From Hippopus hippopus (Eukaryota; Mollusca; Bivalvia; Cardiida; Cardiidae), in contig OX328103.1 of assembly GCA_946811185.2 (NCBI GenBank), forward strand, positions 3,662,132-3,726,131: DNA of 64,000 nt, in the 5' to 3' direction. This document shows positions 1 to 10,064 of this stretch, piece after piece. Both the position numbers and the translations under genes were made by a program. Each line of letters starts with the position of its first letter. Positions within the stretch are counted from its first letter, which is position 1. The notes beneath the pieces are model-generated. The model saw nothing but the letters and a program-made list of their open reading frames with translations. It was not told the origin of the DNA and did no database searches.

Positions 1-141
1 TTTGGCCCATGACATGTAATTGGAACAAGTGTTTTATCAGTGTTTTTTGCTGAAAAAAAATCTTGTTTACAGTTAGTTGTAGGTTTTAAAATTTTGGGGC
101 GGTGGAGTCGCTATTTTGTATACACAAACTGCATCTCGTGA

Positions 142-305
142 CTGTATGGTGTTTAACACTGTTAAATTATTTACAGTGTTATTCTAGTTATATGACGACA
201 ACCAGTGCACCTATCCATGCTTTCCTGGAGTTTTTTGTACCGATACTTTGTACAAGTACTTCACACAAAATTCTTTCCAAGCCACTCAATCAGCAAATCA
301 AATAT
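142..305 (-). mobile_element. SINE-1 fragment, 5'-truncated
   Basis: Matches the 3' two thirds of the tRNA-derived SINE-1 seen complete at 6227-6539 and 60766-61084: a tail like GTATGGTGTTTAACAC, then CACCTATCCATGCTTTCCTGG and the CTTTCCAAGCCACT block. The tRNA-like head is missing. Non-coding; the open frame across it is accidental. Confidence 0.6.
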
Positions 306-352
306 GGTTGGAATTATGATACTTGTATTTCGAAGAGTATTACAACTGTGTA

Positions 353-433
353 GCTTTGTGGGAAAATGAGAATATGCTGGTAACAAGTGCTTTCCCTTTT
401 CTTACAATGTTTTCAAAGTTTTCTTTAGGGTCC
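353..433 (+). repeat. F1 fragment (hairpin and part of B half)
   Basis: Contains a decayed hairpin around GCTGGTAACAAGTGC and part of the B half. The A half and the terminal B inverted repeat are absent. It abuts the complete F1 copy that follows. Confidence 0.55.
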
Positions 434-437
434 TTAA

Positions 438-658
438 GGCTTTACCACACAATCCTGAGCTTTAGTGGCCCTGAAGAAGAGGGCTTTCGAAAACATTTTA
501 GGACAAGGAGAAAATGCTGGTAACCAGCATTTTCTCCTTTTCCCACAATGTTTTGTACCCTATCAATGACAGAAATCATTTTTTGAGCTTCATTTGATTT
601 GTCATCTGCAAATGCTTTCAATTTGGTCCAGTCCAAAATTTTGTTGTGTGGTAAAGAG
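438..658 (-). mobile_element. F1 TTAA-hairpin MITE, full length
   Basis: A 221-bp element, B end first, between TTAA at 434-437 and TTAA at 659-662. Central palindrome GAGAAAATGCTGG/CCAGCATTTTCTC has the reverse-orientation centre GGTAACC. The A half (TTTGTCATCTGCAAATGC) and the A-end inverted repeat close the copy. Confidence 0.85.
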
Positions 659-662
659 TTAA

Positions 663-1257
663 AGCGGGATTGTTTGGTAGATAGTGAAGGGAAATGGAAT
701 CTGCTTGTGCATCTCTGGTGCACTATTGTTGTCCTCTATTTCCGTTCAGTTATTCTTTGTGTCTCGTCCATTTATATCATGTGTCTCGTCTATTAATATT
801 AGAATAATTGGTGTCTTGTCAACATGCTTGTATTTTACTTATTGGCCAGACATTGCATGCTGAAATCACAGAAAAGTCTGAATAAGTTGGTTTTAAAAAA
901 GTGCAGGAACTCAGGGTATGTTCAAGTGCATTAATCAATGCATCTGGTAAATGCAATGAATTAAATTTGGCCAGAATATGTAACTAAGTAGAAGGCAGTC
1001 TGATATTGATCTACACTATCAGGAAAGACAATTTAGGTTGGGTCAACCTGTTATAGGGTTAATCACCCCATCTTTTTTACATTAAATGATTAAATGCATT
1101 TGATGGATATTTATAAATGAATTATAGGTTTGTAGGTCATTAGATATTAATTTCTTATTCTTGATTTTTTCTATCAAAATTTCTGTATGGCCTTAACTCT
1201 TTGCCACAATGCCATGTTGATATGTTATGGGGGATAATGCAGAATACAAGACAAAGC
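663..1257. other. No recognisable gene
   Basis: AT-rich sequence without a convincing coding frame. An F2-like scrap (ATTGATCTACACTATC, then ATAGGGTTAA) lies at about 1005-1060. Nothing else recognised. Confidence 0.5.
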
Positions 1258-1436
1258 CATCCTAAGTTTCGCCTGGTTCTCTGAATATGCTCAGTGTAAA
1301 GCACTGTCATGCGGGACCTAAAGACTTCCCAGTAATTTCAGGTGGCCAGCTTGATGGAACCCGCACCATCATGAGGTCTGAGATTTGATGTTCACAAGCA
1401 TCATATTCTACCACCTGAGCTATTCAGGTTGGTCTA
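1258..1436 (-). mobile_element. Probable tRNA-derived SINE (separate head type)
   Basis: Read on the minus strand it begins with an A-box-like AATAGCTCAGGTGGTAGAAT and has a degenerate B-box region before a 3' body. The head differs from SINE-1, -2 and -3. No target-site duplication recognised, so the boundaries are approximate. Confidence 0.4.
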
Positions 1437-1797
1437 GGCTGAGTTTTGTGGTTTCATGAGATTTCTATGGTCTTATATACTGGAAAGCTTTCTGTAATTG
1501 TATCGATAGTGCACCGATTTTCATAATGGTGTTTAATCAATGAAAATGTTGATAGTCTAAGCGCAGTATCGCCAACAGCGCAACAGGCGACGTTTAAGAC
1601 CTGACTTGAATTACTGTTTAATAATCTAATATTGTGTGAAAGATAGAGAGAACAAATTTCTGCTGGGAGAAGGGAAAAAAATTGATTGCAGGTGGTTACA
1701 TGTGTTATTGTCAGCATCTAAGGTGGTGCAGGTATGAAGACCTTGTCAACACCATGCCTGTTTAACAAATTTACACTTCTACTTTTTTATCTTTTAA

Positions 1798-2003
1798 CTC
1801 TTTCCGTACCATAGACAGCACCAGAAGCTTTTGTGGACAGTGTAGATTAAGATCAGACTGTACAGAACGTGCAATCTGATCTCTGGTCTGCACAATCCTC
1901 TGCTACATGCTAGATTGTGACCGAACTGTCTCTTGATCTTGCAGAGGAAATGTATTTTTAGCCCTTTGAGAAAATGCAATTTATGTATTCAGTAGTGAAA
2001 GAG
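1798..2003 (+). mobile_element. F2b TTAA MITE
   Basis: A 206-bp element between TTAA 1794-1797 and 2004-2007. Starts CTCTTTCCGTACCATAGAC and ends AGTAGTGAAAGAG. Carries the F2 hairpin (AGATCAGACTGTACAGAAC / GTGCAATCTGATCT). Ends differ from ordinary F2, so treated as a subfamily with copies at 19694-19786, 38153-38357 and 50557-50757. Confidence 0.75.
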
Positions 2004-2242
2004 TTAATGAATTCCAAGTGAACTCTCTGTCTGATGAGACTGTTTTGCTAATTTTTCCTGAATCTAGCTTTTCCGCTGGTAACTAAGTGAAATGAACTCT
2101 GTTATTAGAAATAACAAAAATATTACAAATCATGATTAGTGATTATTATCACAATGTATCAGACACTGTAGATTCTGGATAAAATGACACTTTTTTGCAG
2201 CTATAGTCTGTCAATAAACTAAATTCATTCTCGGCTTTCATA

Positions 2243-2412
2243 GGTGGCATGTCTCTGCTTTCATTTGCACTTAGTGCCTCATGGTGGAATGTCTTTTGTT
2301 TTGTACCTAATGCCTGAAGGTGGTATCCTCTTGTTTTGTACCTTTGGCCTCAAGGTTGAATGTTTCCTCTTGTTTTGCACTTAGTGCCTCATGGTGGCAT
2401 GTCTGCTCTTGT
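2243..2412 (+). repeat. 39-bp minisatellite, left block
   Basis: About four degenerate units of the array described at 3306-4540 (GGTGGCATGTCT..., TTTTGCACTTAGTGCCTCA). The array is interrupted at 2413 by a HINE-type element and resumes at 3306. Confidence 0.8.
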
Positions 2413-3306
2413 TAGCTCTACTGGCCAAAGGCCAGCGGGCTTATGTCATGGCCCGTTGTCAGTCATCCGTGCGTCTGTCCGTCCGTCAACTTTTATTTTA
2501 AACATCTCTGAAACTACCCAGCCAATTTTGATGAAACTTCACAGAAATGATCCTGCCATGGTCCTCTTCAGAATTTCTTGAAAGAATTTAATTCCTTCAA
2601 AAACGCTGGTTGCCATGGCAACAAAACTGAACAATATTGGAAATCTTTGAAAATCTTCTTGTCTGAAACCATAAGGCCTAGGGCTACCAAATTTGGCGTG
2701 TAGCTTCATCTGGTAGACCACTATCAAGTTTCTTCAAATTATAGCCCTGGGGTCAAATTTGACCCCTGCCCCGGGGGTCACAAGTTTTACATAGGCTTAT
2801 ATACAGAAAACTTTAGAAATCTTCCTGTACCTAGCCATGAGGCCTAGGGTTACCAAATTTTGCATGTGGCTTTATCTATTGGGCCTCTACCAAGAGTGCC
2901 CAACTTATAGCCCTGGGGTCAAAATTGGCCCTGCCCCAGGGGTCACAATTTTTATATGGGCTTATATAGACAAACTTTAGAAATCTCCCTGTACTCAGTC
3001 ATAAGGCCTAGGGTTACCAAACTTTGCATGTGGCTTTATCTAGACGGCCTCTACCAAGAGTACCCAAATTATAGCCCTAGGGTCGAATTTTACCCCACCC
3101 CAGTGGTCATCAGTTTTACATGGGCTTACGTAGTGAAATCTTTAGAAATTTTCTTGTTACTTACCATAAGAACTTGGGCTACCAATTTTAGTCCTGTCTC
3201 AGGGGTCTTATGTTCAAAACCAATTGGCCATGTATTGTAATGTTTGGCATGTAGGGATTTTACGTATTAGCCAGTGGAGCGATACCGGGCCATCATGGCC
3301 CTCTTG
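2413..3306 (+). mobile_element. HINE/pearl-like element inserted in the minisatellite
   Basis: Begins AGCTCTACTGGCCAAAGG with the short hairpin GGCCAAAGGCC, followed by a CCGTCCGT tract. Four internal repeats of about 155-174 bp follow (GGCCTAGGGTTACCAAA at each). It ends CCAGTGGAGCGATACC, a GGGCCATCATGGCCC hairpin and CTCTTG. The subterminal inverted repeat AGCTC.ACTGGCC/GGCCAGTGGAGC plus a 3' hairpin fits rolling-circle Helentron/HINE or bivalve pearl elements; this is inference, as no replicase is present. Both flanks are minisatellite units, entered inside their TTTT run. Confidence 0.75.
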
Positions 3307-4540
3307 TTTTTTACCTAGTGCCTTAAGGTGGTATGTCTCTTTGTTTTGCACCTGGTGCTTCAATGTGGTACGTCTTCTCTGTTTTGTGCATATTACTTCA
3401 AGGTGCAATGTTTTTTTCTTGTTTTACACCCAATACCTCAAGGTGCTATGCCTCTTCCAGTTTGGTACCTAGTGCCTCAGAATGTTATATTAACTCCTCT
3501 TGTTTTGCACTGTAGATAGTGCCTGTTCATACTTGCATTTCCATACCATAATATTGGTGGTATGTCTCCTCTTGTTTTACACCTAGTGCCTAAAGGTGGT
3601 ATGTCTCCTCTTGTTTTGCATCTAGTGCCTGAAGGTGGTATGTCTCCTCTAGTTTTGCACTTAGTGCCTGAAGGTGGTATGTCTCCTGTTGTTTTGCACC
3701 TAGTGCCACAATGTGGTATGTCTCCTCTAGTTTTGAATTTAGTGCCTGAAGGTGGTGTGTCTCTTCTTGTTTTGCACCTTGTGGGTAAAGGTGGTATGTC
3801 TCCTCTAATTTTGCACTCAGTGCCTGAAGGTGGTGTGTCTCCTCTTGTTTTGCACCTAGTGTCTGAAGGTGGTATGTCTCCTCTAGTTTTCCATCTAGTG
3901 CCACAAGGTGGTATGTCTCCTTTAGTTTTCCACCTAGTGTCTGAAGGTGGTGTGTCTCTTCTTATTTTGCATTTAGTGCCTGAAGGTGGTATGTCTCCTC
4001 TTGTTTTGCAACTAGAGCCACAAGGTGGTATGTCTCCTCTTGTTTTGTAACTAGTGCCACAAGGTGGTATGTCTTCTCTTGTTTTGCACCTAGTGCCTGA
4101 AGGTGGTATGTCTCTTCTTGTTTTGCACCTAGTGCCTCAAAGTGCTATCTCTCTTCTTGTCTTGCACCTAGTGCCTCAAGGTACTAGTGCCTCAAGGCAG
4201 CATGTTTCCTCTTCTTGTTTTGCACATAGTGTCTCAAAATGGTATGTCGCCTCTTGTTTTGCACCTGGTGCCTGAAGATGGTATTTCTTCTCTTGTTTCG
4301 CACCTCAAGGTAACATGTCGCTTCTTGTTTTCCATCTAGTTCTTCAAGGTAGCATGTCTCCTCTTTTCTTGTACTTATTGCTTCAAGGTGGTATTCCTCC
4401 CCATGTTTGGCACCTATTGCCTCAAGATGGTATCTCTGCTCTTGTCTTGCACTTACTGTCTCAAGGTGATATGATTCCCCTTGTTTGGCACCTAATGCAT
4501 AAGATGGTTAGTTTTCTCTTGTCTTGCCTTAGGATGTTTA
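3306..4540 (+). repeat. 39-bp minisatellite, main block
   Basis: Tandem units of 39 bp with core ATGTCTCCTCTTG, TTTTGCACCTAGTGCC and TGAAGGTGGT; about 30 units, cleanest at 3560-4130 and decaying at both edges. Because 39 is a multiple of three, several frames stay open, including a 162-codon run at 3562-4050 encoding a 13-residue repeat. I regard this as an artefact: the unit varies at all positions, there is no start context, and the edges decay into non-coding repeats. Confidence 0.9.
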
Positions 4541-4854
4541 AATTTTGTCTGAATTACAAAAATTTCTAATGTAAAAGAAGGCCAAAAATGAAAAATAATG
4601 GGCTAGAGCCAATAATTTCTAGGCCCTCTTTAATCCTATGGGATCATCACAACTCCCCCAAAATTTAATCTGCTGACCGTTTGACCAGTACCTTGGTCAC
4701 TCACACTGATACAGTTAAAATCCTCTCAAAAGGCACTTGACTGTTATTAAAAGGACAAATATATCATTGAATATGGTCTTGAGAACTCACTTCATGAATG
4801 CTATTATGTATACAACAAATCGGTTTTAAAATCTGAAACCCTATTATAACATCT
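4541..4854. other. No recognisable gene
   Basis: Unique-looking AT-rich sequence between the minisatellite and the first F2 element. No coding frame, repeat or RNA signal recognised. Confidence 0.5.
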
Positions 4855-4858
4855 TTAA

Positions 4859-5047
4859 CCCATAAAGCGCTGGAACTGAGTTAAGTTGTTTTTTGCGGAC
4901 AGTGTAGATCAAGATCAGGCTGCACAGAACGTGCAGTCTGATCTTGGATCTACACTGTCCGCTACTTTGTTACATATTCTGGCCATAACAAGAACGAAAA
5001 TGTGGTACTGCGGAGCGGTCCATTATATTAATTGAGCACTGTAAGTG
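4859..5047 (+). mobile_element. F2 TTAA MITE, reference copy
   Basis: A 189-bp element between TTAA 4855-4858 and 5048-5051. Order: terminal CCCATAAAGCGC, the hairpin GTGTAGATCAAGATCAG / GCACAGAACGTGC / GTCTGATCTTGGATC, then TGAGCACTGTAAGTG at the right end. No protein. The right TTAA is shared with the F1 copy that follows. Most F2 copies begin CCTTAAAG and end CACTGTAAGGG. Confidence 0.8.
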
Positions 5048-5051
5048 TTAA

Positions 5052-5262
5052 GTCTTTACCTAATAAAGCTTGGAAGGAAAGCTTGTGAAAACATTGTGGG
5101 AAAAGGAGAAAATGCTGGAAACCAGCATTTTCTCCTTTTCCCACTGTGTTTTCACCCTTTCAAAGAAAAATTCCATTACTTAATCCAAATTTATTTGAAG
5201 TCTGCAAATGCTTTGAGTTTGGACTGGTCTTCAGTTTCATTGCTTTGTGTTGATAATGCAGA
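5052..5262 (-). mobile_element. F1 copy, A end degenerate
   Basis: Abuts the F2 element through TTAA 5048-5051. Hairpin arms are intact (ATTGTGGGAAAAGG/CCTTTTCCCAC) with a GGAAACC centre. The A-end inverted repeat has decayed beyond recognition. Confidence 0.7.
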
Positions 5263-5484
5263 ACCAAACACTTGTAGCGAGAATTAGCTTCTTTTATCAT
5301 GACAGATTTTCTATGATTATTGAAGTAAAGCTGCCTGGATGGTTTTAGATTTTGAACATTTCGTAAAATGTCGCAGGAATTCTTTTATACTAGATTATAA
5401 AGCAATGGGTCTGGGCTCTCATAAAGAATGTTTGCTTAGATAGAGGGTATAATAAAGGTATCAGGGCAATACCTGTGGTTTTAA

Positions 5485-5827
5485 CACTTTTCCAATCAAT
5501 CCTGTGTTTTAATGACCATAAAGAAGAGGGCTTTTGAAAACATTGTAGAAAAAGAAAAAAATGATGGTAACCAGCATTTTCTCCTGTTTACACATTGTTT
5601 TCAGATCTTTCCTAAACAAATCAAATCATTTTGAAGCATATTTATTTTGTTGTCTGCTAGCTTTAATCCTGTAACACACAATGCAGGTTTTTAATGACCT
5701 TGAGGAAGAAATTGCTGCTTTTGTGGGGAAAGATAGAAAATTTTCCCCTTTTCCCATTAAGTTTCTAACCTTATCCAATGCTTTCAGTTTGGACAAGTCC
5801 AAAATTTTTTGTTTGGTAAAGAGTTTG
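5485..5827 (-). mobile_element. Two adjoining F1 copies, decayed
   Basis: Copy one (5485-5663) has TTAA on the left and a truncated A end. Copy two (5664-5827) starts TCCTGTAACACACAATGC and ends TTTTGTTTGGTAAAGAG. Its hairpin has shrunk to a short AAAATTTTCCCC remnant. Confidence 0.6.
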
Positions 5828-5941
5828 TTTTTGAATTTGGGCAAGACTGTTTTTTTACACTTTCCTGTGGATGATATATTTCGCCTTGCAGAAGACCAAT
5901 TTCAAAAAAATTGTGTAGGTGACAGGTAATTTTTTCCTTAA

Positions 5942-6159
5942 CCCTTTACCACACAATCACGACTTTTAACCACCCTGAGATAAAAGCCTGTTGAAAACAT
6001 ATGAAAAGGAGAAAATGCTGGTAACCAGCATTTCCTCCTTTACTCACAATGTTTTCTATTCTTTCCGGTACAACTTTCAATTTATGAGTCCTATTTATTT
6101 TGTCGTCTGCAAATGCTTTCACTTTAGACTTGTCTAAAATTTTCTCATATGGTAAAGGG
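5942..6159 (-). mobile_element. F1 full length
   Basis: 218 bp between TTAA 5938-5941 and 6160-6163. Starts CCCTTTACCACACAATC; the left arm lacks a few bases while the right arm carries CATTTCCTCC. Confidence 0.85.
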
Positions 6160-6226
6160 TTAACCACAATGTTTTTGCATTATTTTGAATATCCACCAGT
6201 AACAAGGTGGATTGTCACCCTTGCCT

Positions 6227-6539
6227 TGTGCCGAGCCCCAGTAGCTCAGTCGGTAGCGTGCAGGACTTGAGAACACGGTGTCCAGGGTTCGATCCTTTGC
6301 TACGACCCCAATTTCTTTCCGAGGATTGATGATAGTCACTGCGACAGGATTCATTCCTCTCCCACCGCTGACCATTGTTTCGACGATGATTATGTGGGAA
6401 AGCAGCAAGTGGCTTGGAAAGAAAATTGTGCGGAGTATTCGTAAAAGAGACTCCAGGAAAGCATGGATAGGTGCACTGGCCGCCGCGATATAACTGAAAT
6501 AATGTTGAAAACGGCGTTAAACACCATACAATCAATCAA
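6227..6539 (+). mobile_element. SINE-1, complete, with 12-bp target duplication
   Basis: tRNA-derived head with A-box region TAGCTCAGTCGGTAGCGTG and B box GGTTCGATCC at 6286-6295, a conserved body, and the tail GATATAACTGAAATAATG...GGCGTTAAACACC followed by (AATC)n. A perfect 12-bp direct repeat, TCACCCTTGCCT, flanks it (6215-6226, 6540-6551), as expected of LINE-mobilised SINEs. Not a functional tRNA gene: the body continues without a mature tRNA 3' end. Pol III transcription from the A/B boxes is possible. Confidence 0.88.
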
Positions 6540-6720
6540 TCACCCTTGCCTAGCACAAGATGGGTTTCTTGCTACCTATGTGCACCAATTTGTTAAACAC
6601 AACTCTACAAACAGATTAGCAAATAACTTTCAAATATTGAGCCAGGAAAGGCATGTCAGTGGCTCTTACAAATTTATGCTTTTGTGTAATAGTTTATTAC
6701 TTATTACTAGTCCTAATTAA

Positions 6721-6940
6721 CTCTTTACCAAACAACAAAATTGTAGTTATGTCCAGCCTGAAAATATTTGCGGCCAACATATTAAACGTAGTTCAAGTGG
6801 GCAAAGTTGTCTTTGAAAGGGTAGAAAACATTGTAGGATAAGGAGAAAATGATGGTTAGCAGCATTTTCTCCCTCTCCGTCAATGTTTTCAAAAGCCTTA
6901 TTTCTTAGGGTTGTTAAAACTCAAGTTGAATGATAAAGGG
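6721..6940 (+). mobile_element. F1 full length, first of an F1-F2-F1 triplet
   Basis: 220 bp between TTAA 6717-6720 and 6941-6944. Hairpin contains ATGATGG/CAGCATT mismatches. The right TTAA is shared with an F2 element. Confidence 0.85.
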
Positions 6941-6944
6941 TTAA

Positions 6945-7149
6945 CTCTTAAAGTGCCTCTCACAACTTGCATTGCCTTTTCGGCCAGTGCAGATCAAGAA
7001 TAGACTGTATAAAGCATCCTGTGTGATCTTTGATCTATACTCTTCACTTTGCTGAGACACTACAGATGATACAAATCTTGAAAGCACAATTACTGTGGTT
7101 TTGTTTCTGGAATGAAAGTGCTCATTAGGTTCATTTGGTGCTCTTAGCA
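6945..7149 (+). mobile_element. F2 copy between two F1 copies
   Basis: 205 bp; both flanking TTAAs (6941-6944, 7150-7153) are shared with F1 copies. Hairpin decayed (AGATCAAGAATAGACTG / GTGATCTTTGATCTATAC). Confidence 0.75.
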
Positions 7150-7153
7150 TTAA

Positions 7154-7368
7154 CTCTGTACCGGACAACGAAATTTCAGACCTGTCAAAATTGAAAGCAT
7201 CTGCAGACTACAAAATGAATGTGGCAAAAATGATGGGATTTGTATCACAAAGGGCCCAAAACATTGTGAGAAGAGGAGCTGGTTACCAGCATTTCTTACT
7301 TTTCCCACCATGTTTTCAAAATCCTTTATCGTCAGGGTCATTAAAACTTGGAATCGTGTAGTAAAGGG
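7154..7368 (+). mobile_element. F1 full length
   Basis: 215 bp, TTAA 7150-7153 and 7369-7372. A-end CTCTGTACCGGACAACG; the left hairpin arm has lost GAAAAT, leaving GAGGAGCTGG. Confidence 0.8.
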
Positions 7369-7524
7369 TTAAGGTATGGAATAATGGAATGCTACATGAT
7401 TACAATGTAATTGGTTGAGATACAGTTTGTATATGCAGTTGCACATGATTTAATTGCAGATATGAATACCTGGCAAGATTTTTTATGGCAGAGCTTCAAC
7501 AATAGCTGTCATTCCAGCTCTTAA

Positions 7525-7687
7525 CCCTTTACAACACAATCCTGAGTTTTAACGACCTTGAAATAAGAAGCTTTTGAAAACATTGTGGGAAAAGTAGAAA
7601 ATGCTGGTAACCAGCATTTTCTGCTTTTCACACAATGTTTTCTACCCTTTCAAAGAGAGAAATCAACAATGGGAGTCATTCCAGCCG
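7525..7687 (-). mobile_element. F1 copy, A half truncated
   Basis: TTAA 7521-7524 on the left. B half and hairpin are intact, but the A half stops at AGAGAGAAATCAAC and is followed by GTCATTCCAGCCG TTAAC, a near repeat of the left flank GTCATTCCAGCTC TTAAC. Confidence 0.75.
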
Positions 7688-7691
7688 TTAA

Positions 7692-7913
7692 CACTTTACC
7701 ACACAATCTCGACTTATAACAACCTTCAGTAAGAAGACTTTGAAAACAATGTGGGAAAAGGAGAAAATCTTGGTAACCAGCATTTTCTCGTTTTCTCACA
7801 ATGTTTTCTACCCTTCCAAAAAAGCAAATTTTTATTTTTGAGTCGTATTCGTTCCGCTGTCTGCAAATGCCTTCCAATCAGACAAGTCTAAAATCTTTGT
7901 CGTTTGGTAAAGA
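7692..7913 (-). mobile_element. F1 full length
   Basis: 222 bp between TTAA 7688-7691 and 7914-7917. Left arm CTTGGTAACC is slightly mismatched with the right arm. Confidence 0.82.
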
Positions 7914-7917
7914 GTTA

Positions 7918-8131
7918 ATTCTTTACCACACTATTCTGACTTTTATCAACCCTAGGGGAAAACATTGTGGGAAAAACATTGTGGGAAAAGAAGAAAGTGC
8001 TGGTAACTAGCATTTTCTTCTTTTCCTACAATGTTTTGGACTCTTTCTGGTACAAATCCCATCATTTTTGCCAACTTTGATTTTTCATCTGCAAAATTAA
8101 TTATTACACTTTGGAACAATTTAGTAATAGC
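7918..8131 (-). mobile_element. F1 copy with duplicated left arm
   Basis: Shares TTAA 7914-7917. The segment AAAACATTGTGGG occurs twice in the left arm. The arms co-vary: GAAGAAA on the left faces TTTCTTC on the right, where most copies have GGAGAAA/TTTCTCC. Confidence 0.72.
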
Positions 8132-8134
8132 TAA

Positions 8135-8335
8135 TTCTTTACCAAACAAAATTTTAGACTTGTGGAAATCCATAGCATTCGCAAAGGACACATTCAATGC
8201 GGCTCAAATGGTTGGGTTCGTCTTTGAAAAGGTAGGAAACATGTTGAAAAAACAGAAAATGCCGGTAACTAGCATTTTCTTCCCTTCTAGCGGTCTTCTT
8301 AAAGGCTATATTCTTTCAGGATAGTAAAAACTAGT
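8135..8335 (+). mobile_element. F1 copy, B end decayed
   Basis: Begins TTCTTTACCAAAC, with a recognisable A half and an AATGCCGGTAACTAGCATT centre. The terminal B repeat is replaced by AGTAAAACC. Confidence 0.65.
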
Positions 8336-8339
8336 AAAA

Positions 8340-8464
8340 CCTGACAACAAAATTTTAGCCTTGTCCAAATTGAAAGCATTGCAGATAACAATTTCAATGT
8401 GGCTGAAATGGTACAAAAGGCTTTTTCTTCAACTTTGTTAAAACTGGTGATTGTGTGGTACAGA
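8340..8464 (+). mobile_element. F1 copy lacking the central hairpin
   Basis: A half (ACAACAAAATTTTAGCC, CAAATTGAAAGCATT) joins directly to the B half (AAAAGGCTTTTTCTTC, GTGATTGTGTGGTA). The whole palindrome is gone, leaving about 125 bp, as expected when replication or repair skips a hairpin. Confidence 0.68.
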
Positions 8465-8474
8465 GTTAAAGCTG

Positions 8475-8546
8475 CATTTAATTTGTGGTGGCAAAATTTA
8501 TACATTTAATTTGGATAGGTCTAACATTTTGTTGTTTGGCAAAGAG
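8475..8546 (-). repeat. F1 A-end fragment
   Basis: Only ATTTGGATAGGTCTAAC and TTTTGTTGTTTGGCAAAGAG remain, ending in TTAA. Confidence 0.55.
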
Positions 8547-8592
8547 TTAAGCCTATTTGTTGATACGCCCAAACCTTCCTCCTTATGGTCAA

Positions 8593-8805
8593 CACTTTAC
8601 CACATAATCCCCGAGTTTGAACAACCCTGACAAAAGCCACTTTTGAAAACATAATGAGAAAAGGAGAAAATGCTGGTAGCCAGCATTTTCTCCATTCCCA
8701 ACTGTTTTCGACCGCACCAAAATTAAATTCCATCATTTGAGCCACATTAAATTGTCGTCTGCTTTGAATTTGCACTAGTCCGAAATTTTGTCATGTGGTA
8801 AAGGG
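8593..8805 (-). mobile_element. F1 copy
   Basis: Flanked by degenerate TTAA (TCAA, TTCA). B end CACTTTACCACATAATCC; centre GGTAGCC; A end GTCATGTGGTAAAGGG. Confidence 0.8.
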
Positions 8806-8882
8806 TTCATAGTTTCCATGATTCTGAAGTTAAGAGCTTTCCAAAGCTTCTTGGTACTGTAGAAATTACTCTAAATGATTAA

Positions 8883-9103
8883 CTCTTTACCAAACGACAA
8901 AATTTCAGACCCGTCCAAATTGAAAGCATTTGCAGGCGACAAAATACATGTAACTTAAAAACTAAAATATCTATTTGGAAGTGTAGAAAACATTGTGGGA
9001 AAATGAGAAAATGCTGGTTACCAGCATTTTCTCCTTTTCCGACAATGTTTTCAAAAGCTTTCTCCCTCGGGGTTGTTAAAACTCGGGATTGTGTGGTAAA
9101 GAG
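8883..9103 (+). mobile_element. F1 full length
   Basis: 221 bp between TTAA 8879-8882 and 9104-9107. CTCTTTACCAAACGAC end, GGTTACC centre, arms nearly perfect. Confidence 0.9.
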
Positions 9104-9184
9104 TTAATATCCCTGTTTTCAATAATAATTTCTCGACTCACAGACACTTCAGTTTTGTGTTGCAGTACTTTCTATGGCACTTAA

Positions 9185-9386
9185 ACTCTTTACAAAAAGG
9201 CACAATGTTAAACTTGTCCAAGTTCACAGAAATTTTAGACAACAATACAAAGGTGGCTCAAATAATAGAACTTGTCTTAAATTCAGTAGAAAACATTGTG
9301 GGAAAAAGAGAAAATGCTGGTTACCAGCATTTTCTACTTTTCCCACAATGTTTTCAAAAGCTTTCCTTTTTTTAGAGTCGTTAAGG
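9185..9386 (+). mobile_element. F1 copy, B end deleted
   Basis: TTAA on the left at 9181-9184. Full hairpin; the B half stops at AGAGTCGTTAAGGG and the terminal inverted repeat is missing. Confidence 0.72.
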
Positions 9387-9608
9387 GTTAAAGATGTCTT
9401 CAGTGCAGGAAAAGTGTAAAATGTTATTCCGGATTCCTGTGATAATACCTTATTAAAAAGCTATCTATCAAACAGCATGTCATAACATTTCCAATCTATC
9501 ATTAGGTAGGTGGGTGGGGTGGGGGTGTGGAAATGGTAAAGTGTCTGCAGAATTAGGCCAGGGAATTTATAAATCACCATAACTGTAGGATTTAGGTGCT
9601 ATATCTGT
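9387..9608. other. Non-repeat spacer with G-rich tract
   Basis: No gene recognised. Contains GGTAGGTGGGTGGGG and GGGGGTGTGG at about 9507-9532, which could form a G-quadruplex on the plus strand. Confidence 0.4.
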
Positions 9609-9612
9609 TTAA

Positions 9613-9832
9613 CTCTTTACCGCAGGATGCCGACTTTTAACGACCCTGGGAAAGTAGCCTTTAAAAACATTTTGGGAAAAGGAGAAAATGCTGGTAACCA
9701 GCATTTTCTCCTTTTCCCACAATGTTTTCTACCTTATCAAAGAAAAATTGTACCATTTGAGCCACATGGAAATTGTCATCTGCTAATGCTTTAAATTTGG
9801 ACAAGGCTAAAATTTTGTCGGCTGGTAAAGGG
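9613..9832 (-). mobile_element. F1 full length, first of three abutting copies
   Basis: 220 bp; TTAA 9609-9612 and degenerate TTGA 9833-9836. Starts CTCTTTACCGCAGGATG; near-perfect arms. Confidence 0.85.
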
Positions 9833-9836
9833 TTGA

Positions 9837-10060
9837 CTCTTTACCAAACAACAAAGTCTTTTGAACTCAACCAATTTTAAAGCATTATGCAGATGACAAA
9901 TTACAAGTAGCTCACAAGATGACTTCTGTCTGTCATAAGGTAGAAAACTTTATGGAAAAAGAAGAAAATACTGGTTACCAGCATTTTCTCCTTTTCCCAC
10001 AACATTTTCTAAAGCTTTTTTCTCCAGGGTCGTTAAAGCTTGGGATTGTTTGGTAAAGGG
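9837..10060 (+). mobile_element. F1 full length
   Basis: Shares 9833-9836 with the previous copy in opposite orientation. GGTTACC centre, A half with a TTATGCAGATGAC variant. Confidence 0.82.
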
Positions 10061-10064
10061 ATAC

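Noticed and set aside
3562..4050. 162-codon open frame with a 13-residue repeat
   Set aside because: It is the 39-bp minisatellite read in a frame kept open by the unit length; several frames and the opposite strand are also open, and unit edges decay without respect for codons.
4900..4975. Bacterial-style terminator or attenuator hairpin
   Set aside because: The strong stem is the F2 MITE hairpin, found in many copies between TTAAs; nothing else in the window is prokaryotic.
6234..6305. tRNA gene
   Set aside because: The A and B boxes belong to a SINE head. The sequence continues into a SINE body and tail with a 12-bp target duplication and no proper acceptor stem. The same applies to the heads at 34302, 44403, 53774 and 61000-61084.
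9201..9263. Evidence for a functional transposase gene in the window
   Set aside because: I looked for piggyBac-like, hAT-like or Helitron coding sequence in all frames and recognised none; every mobile element here appears non-autonomous.
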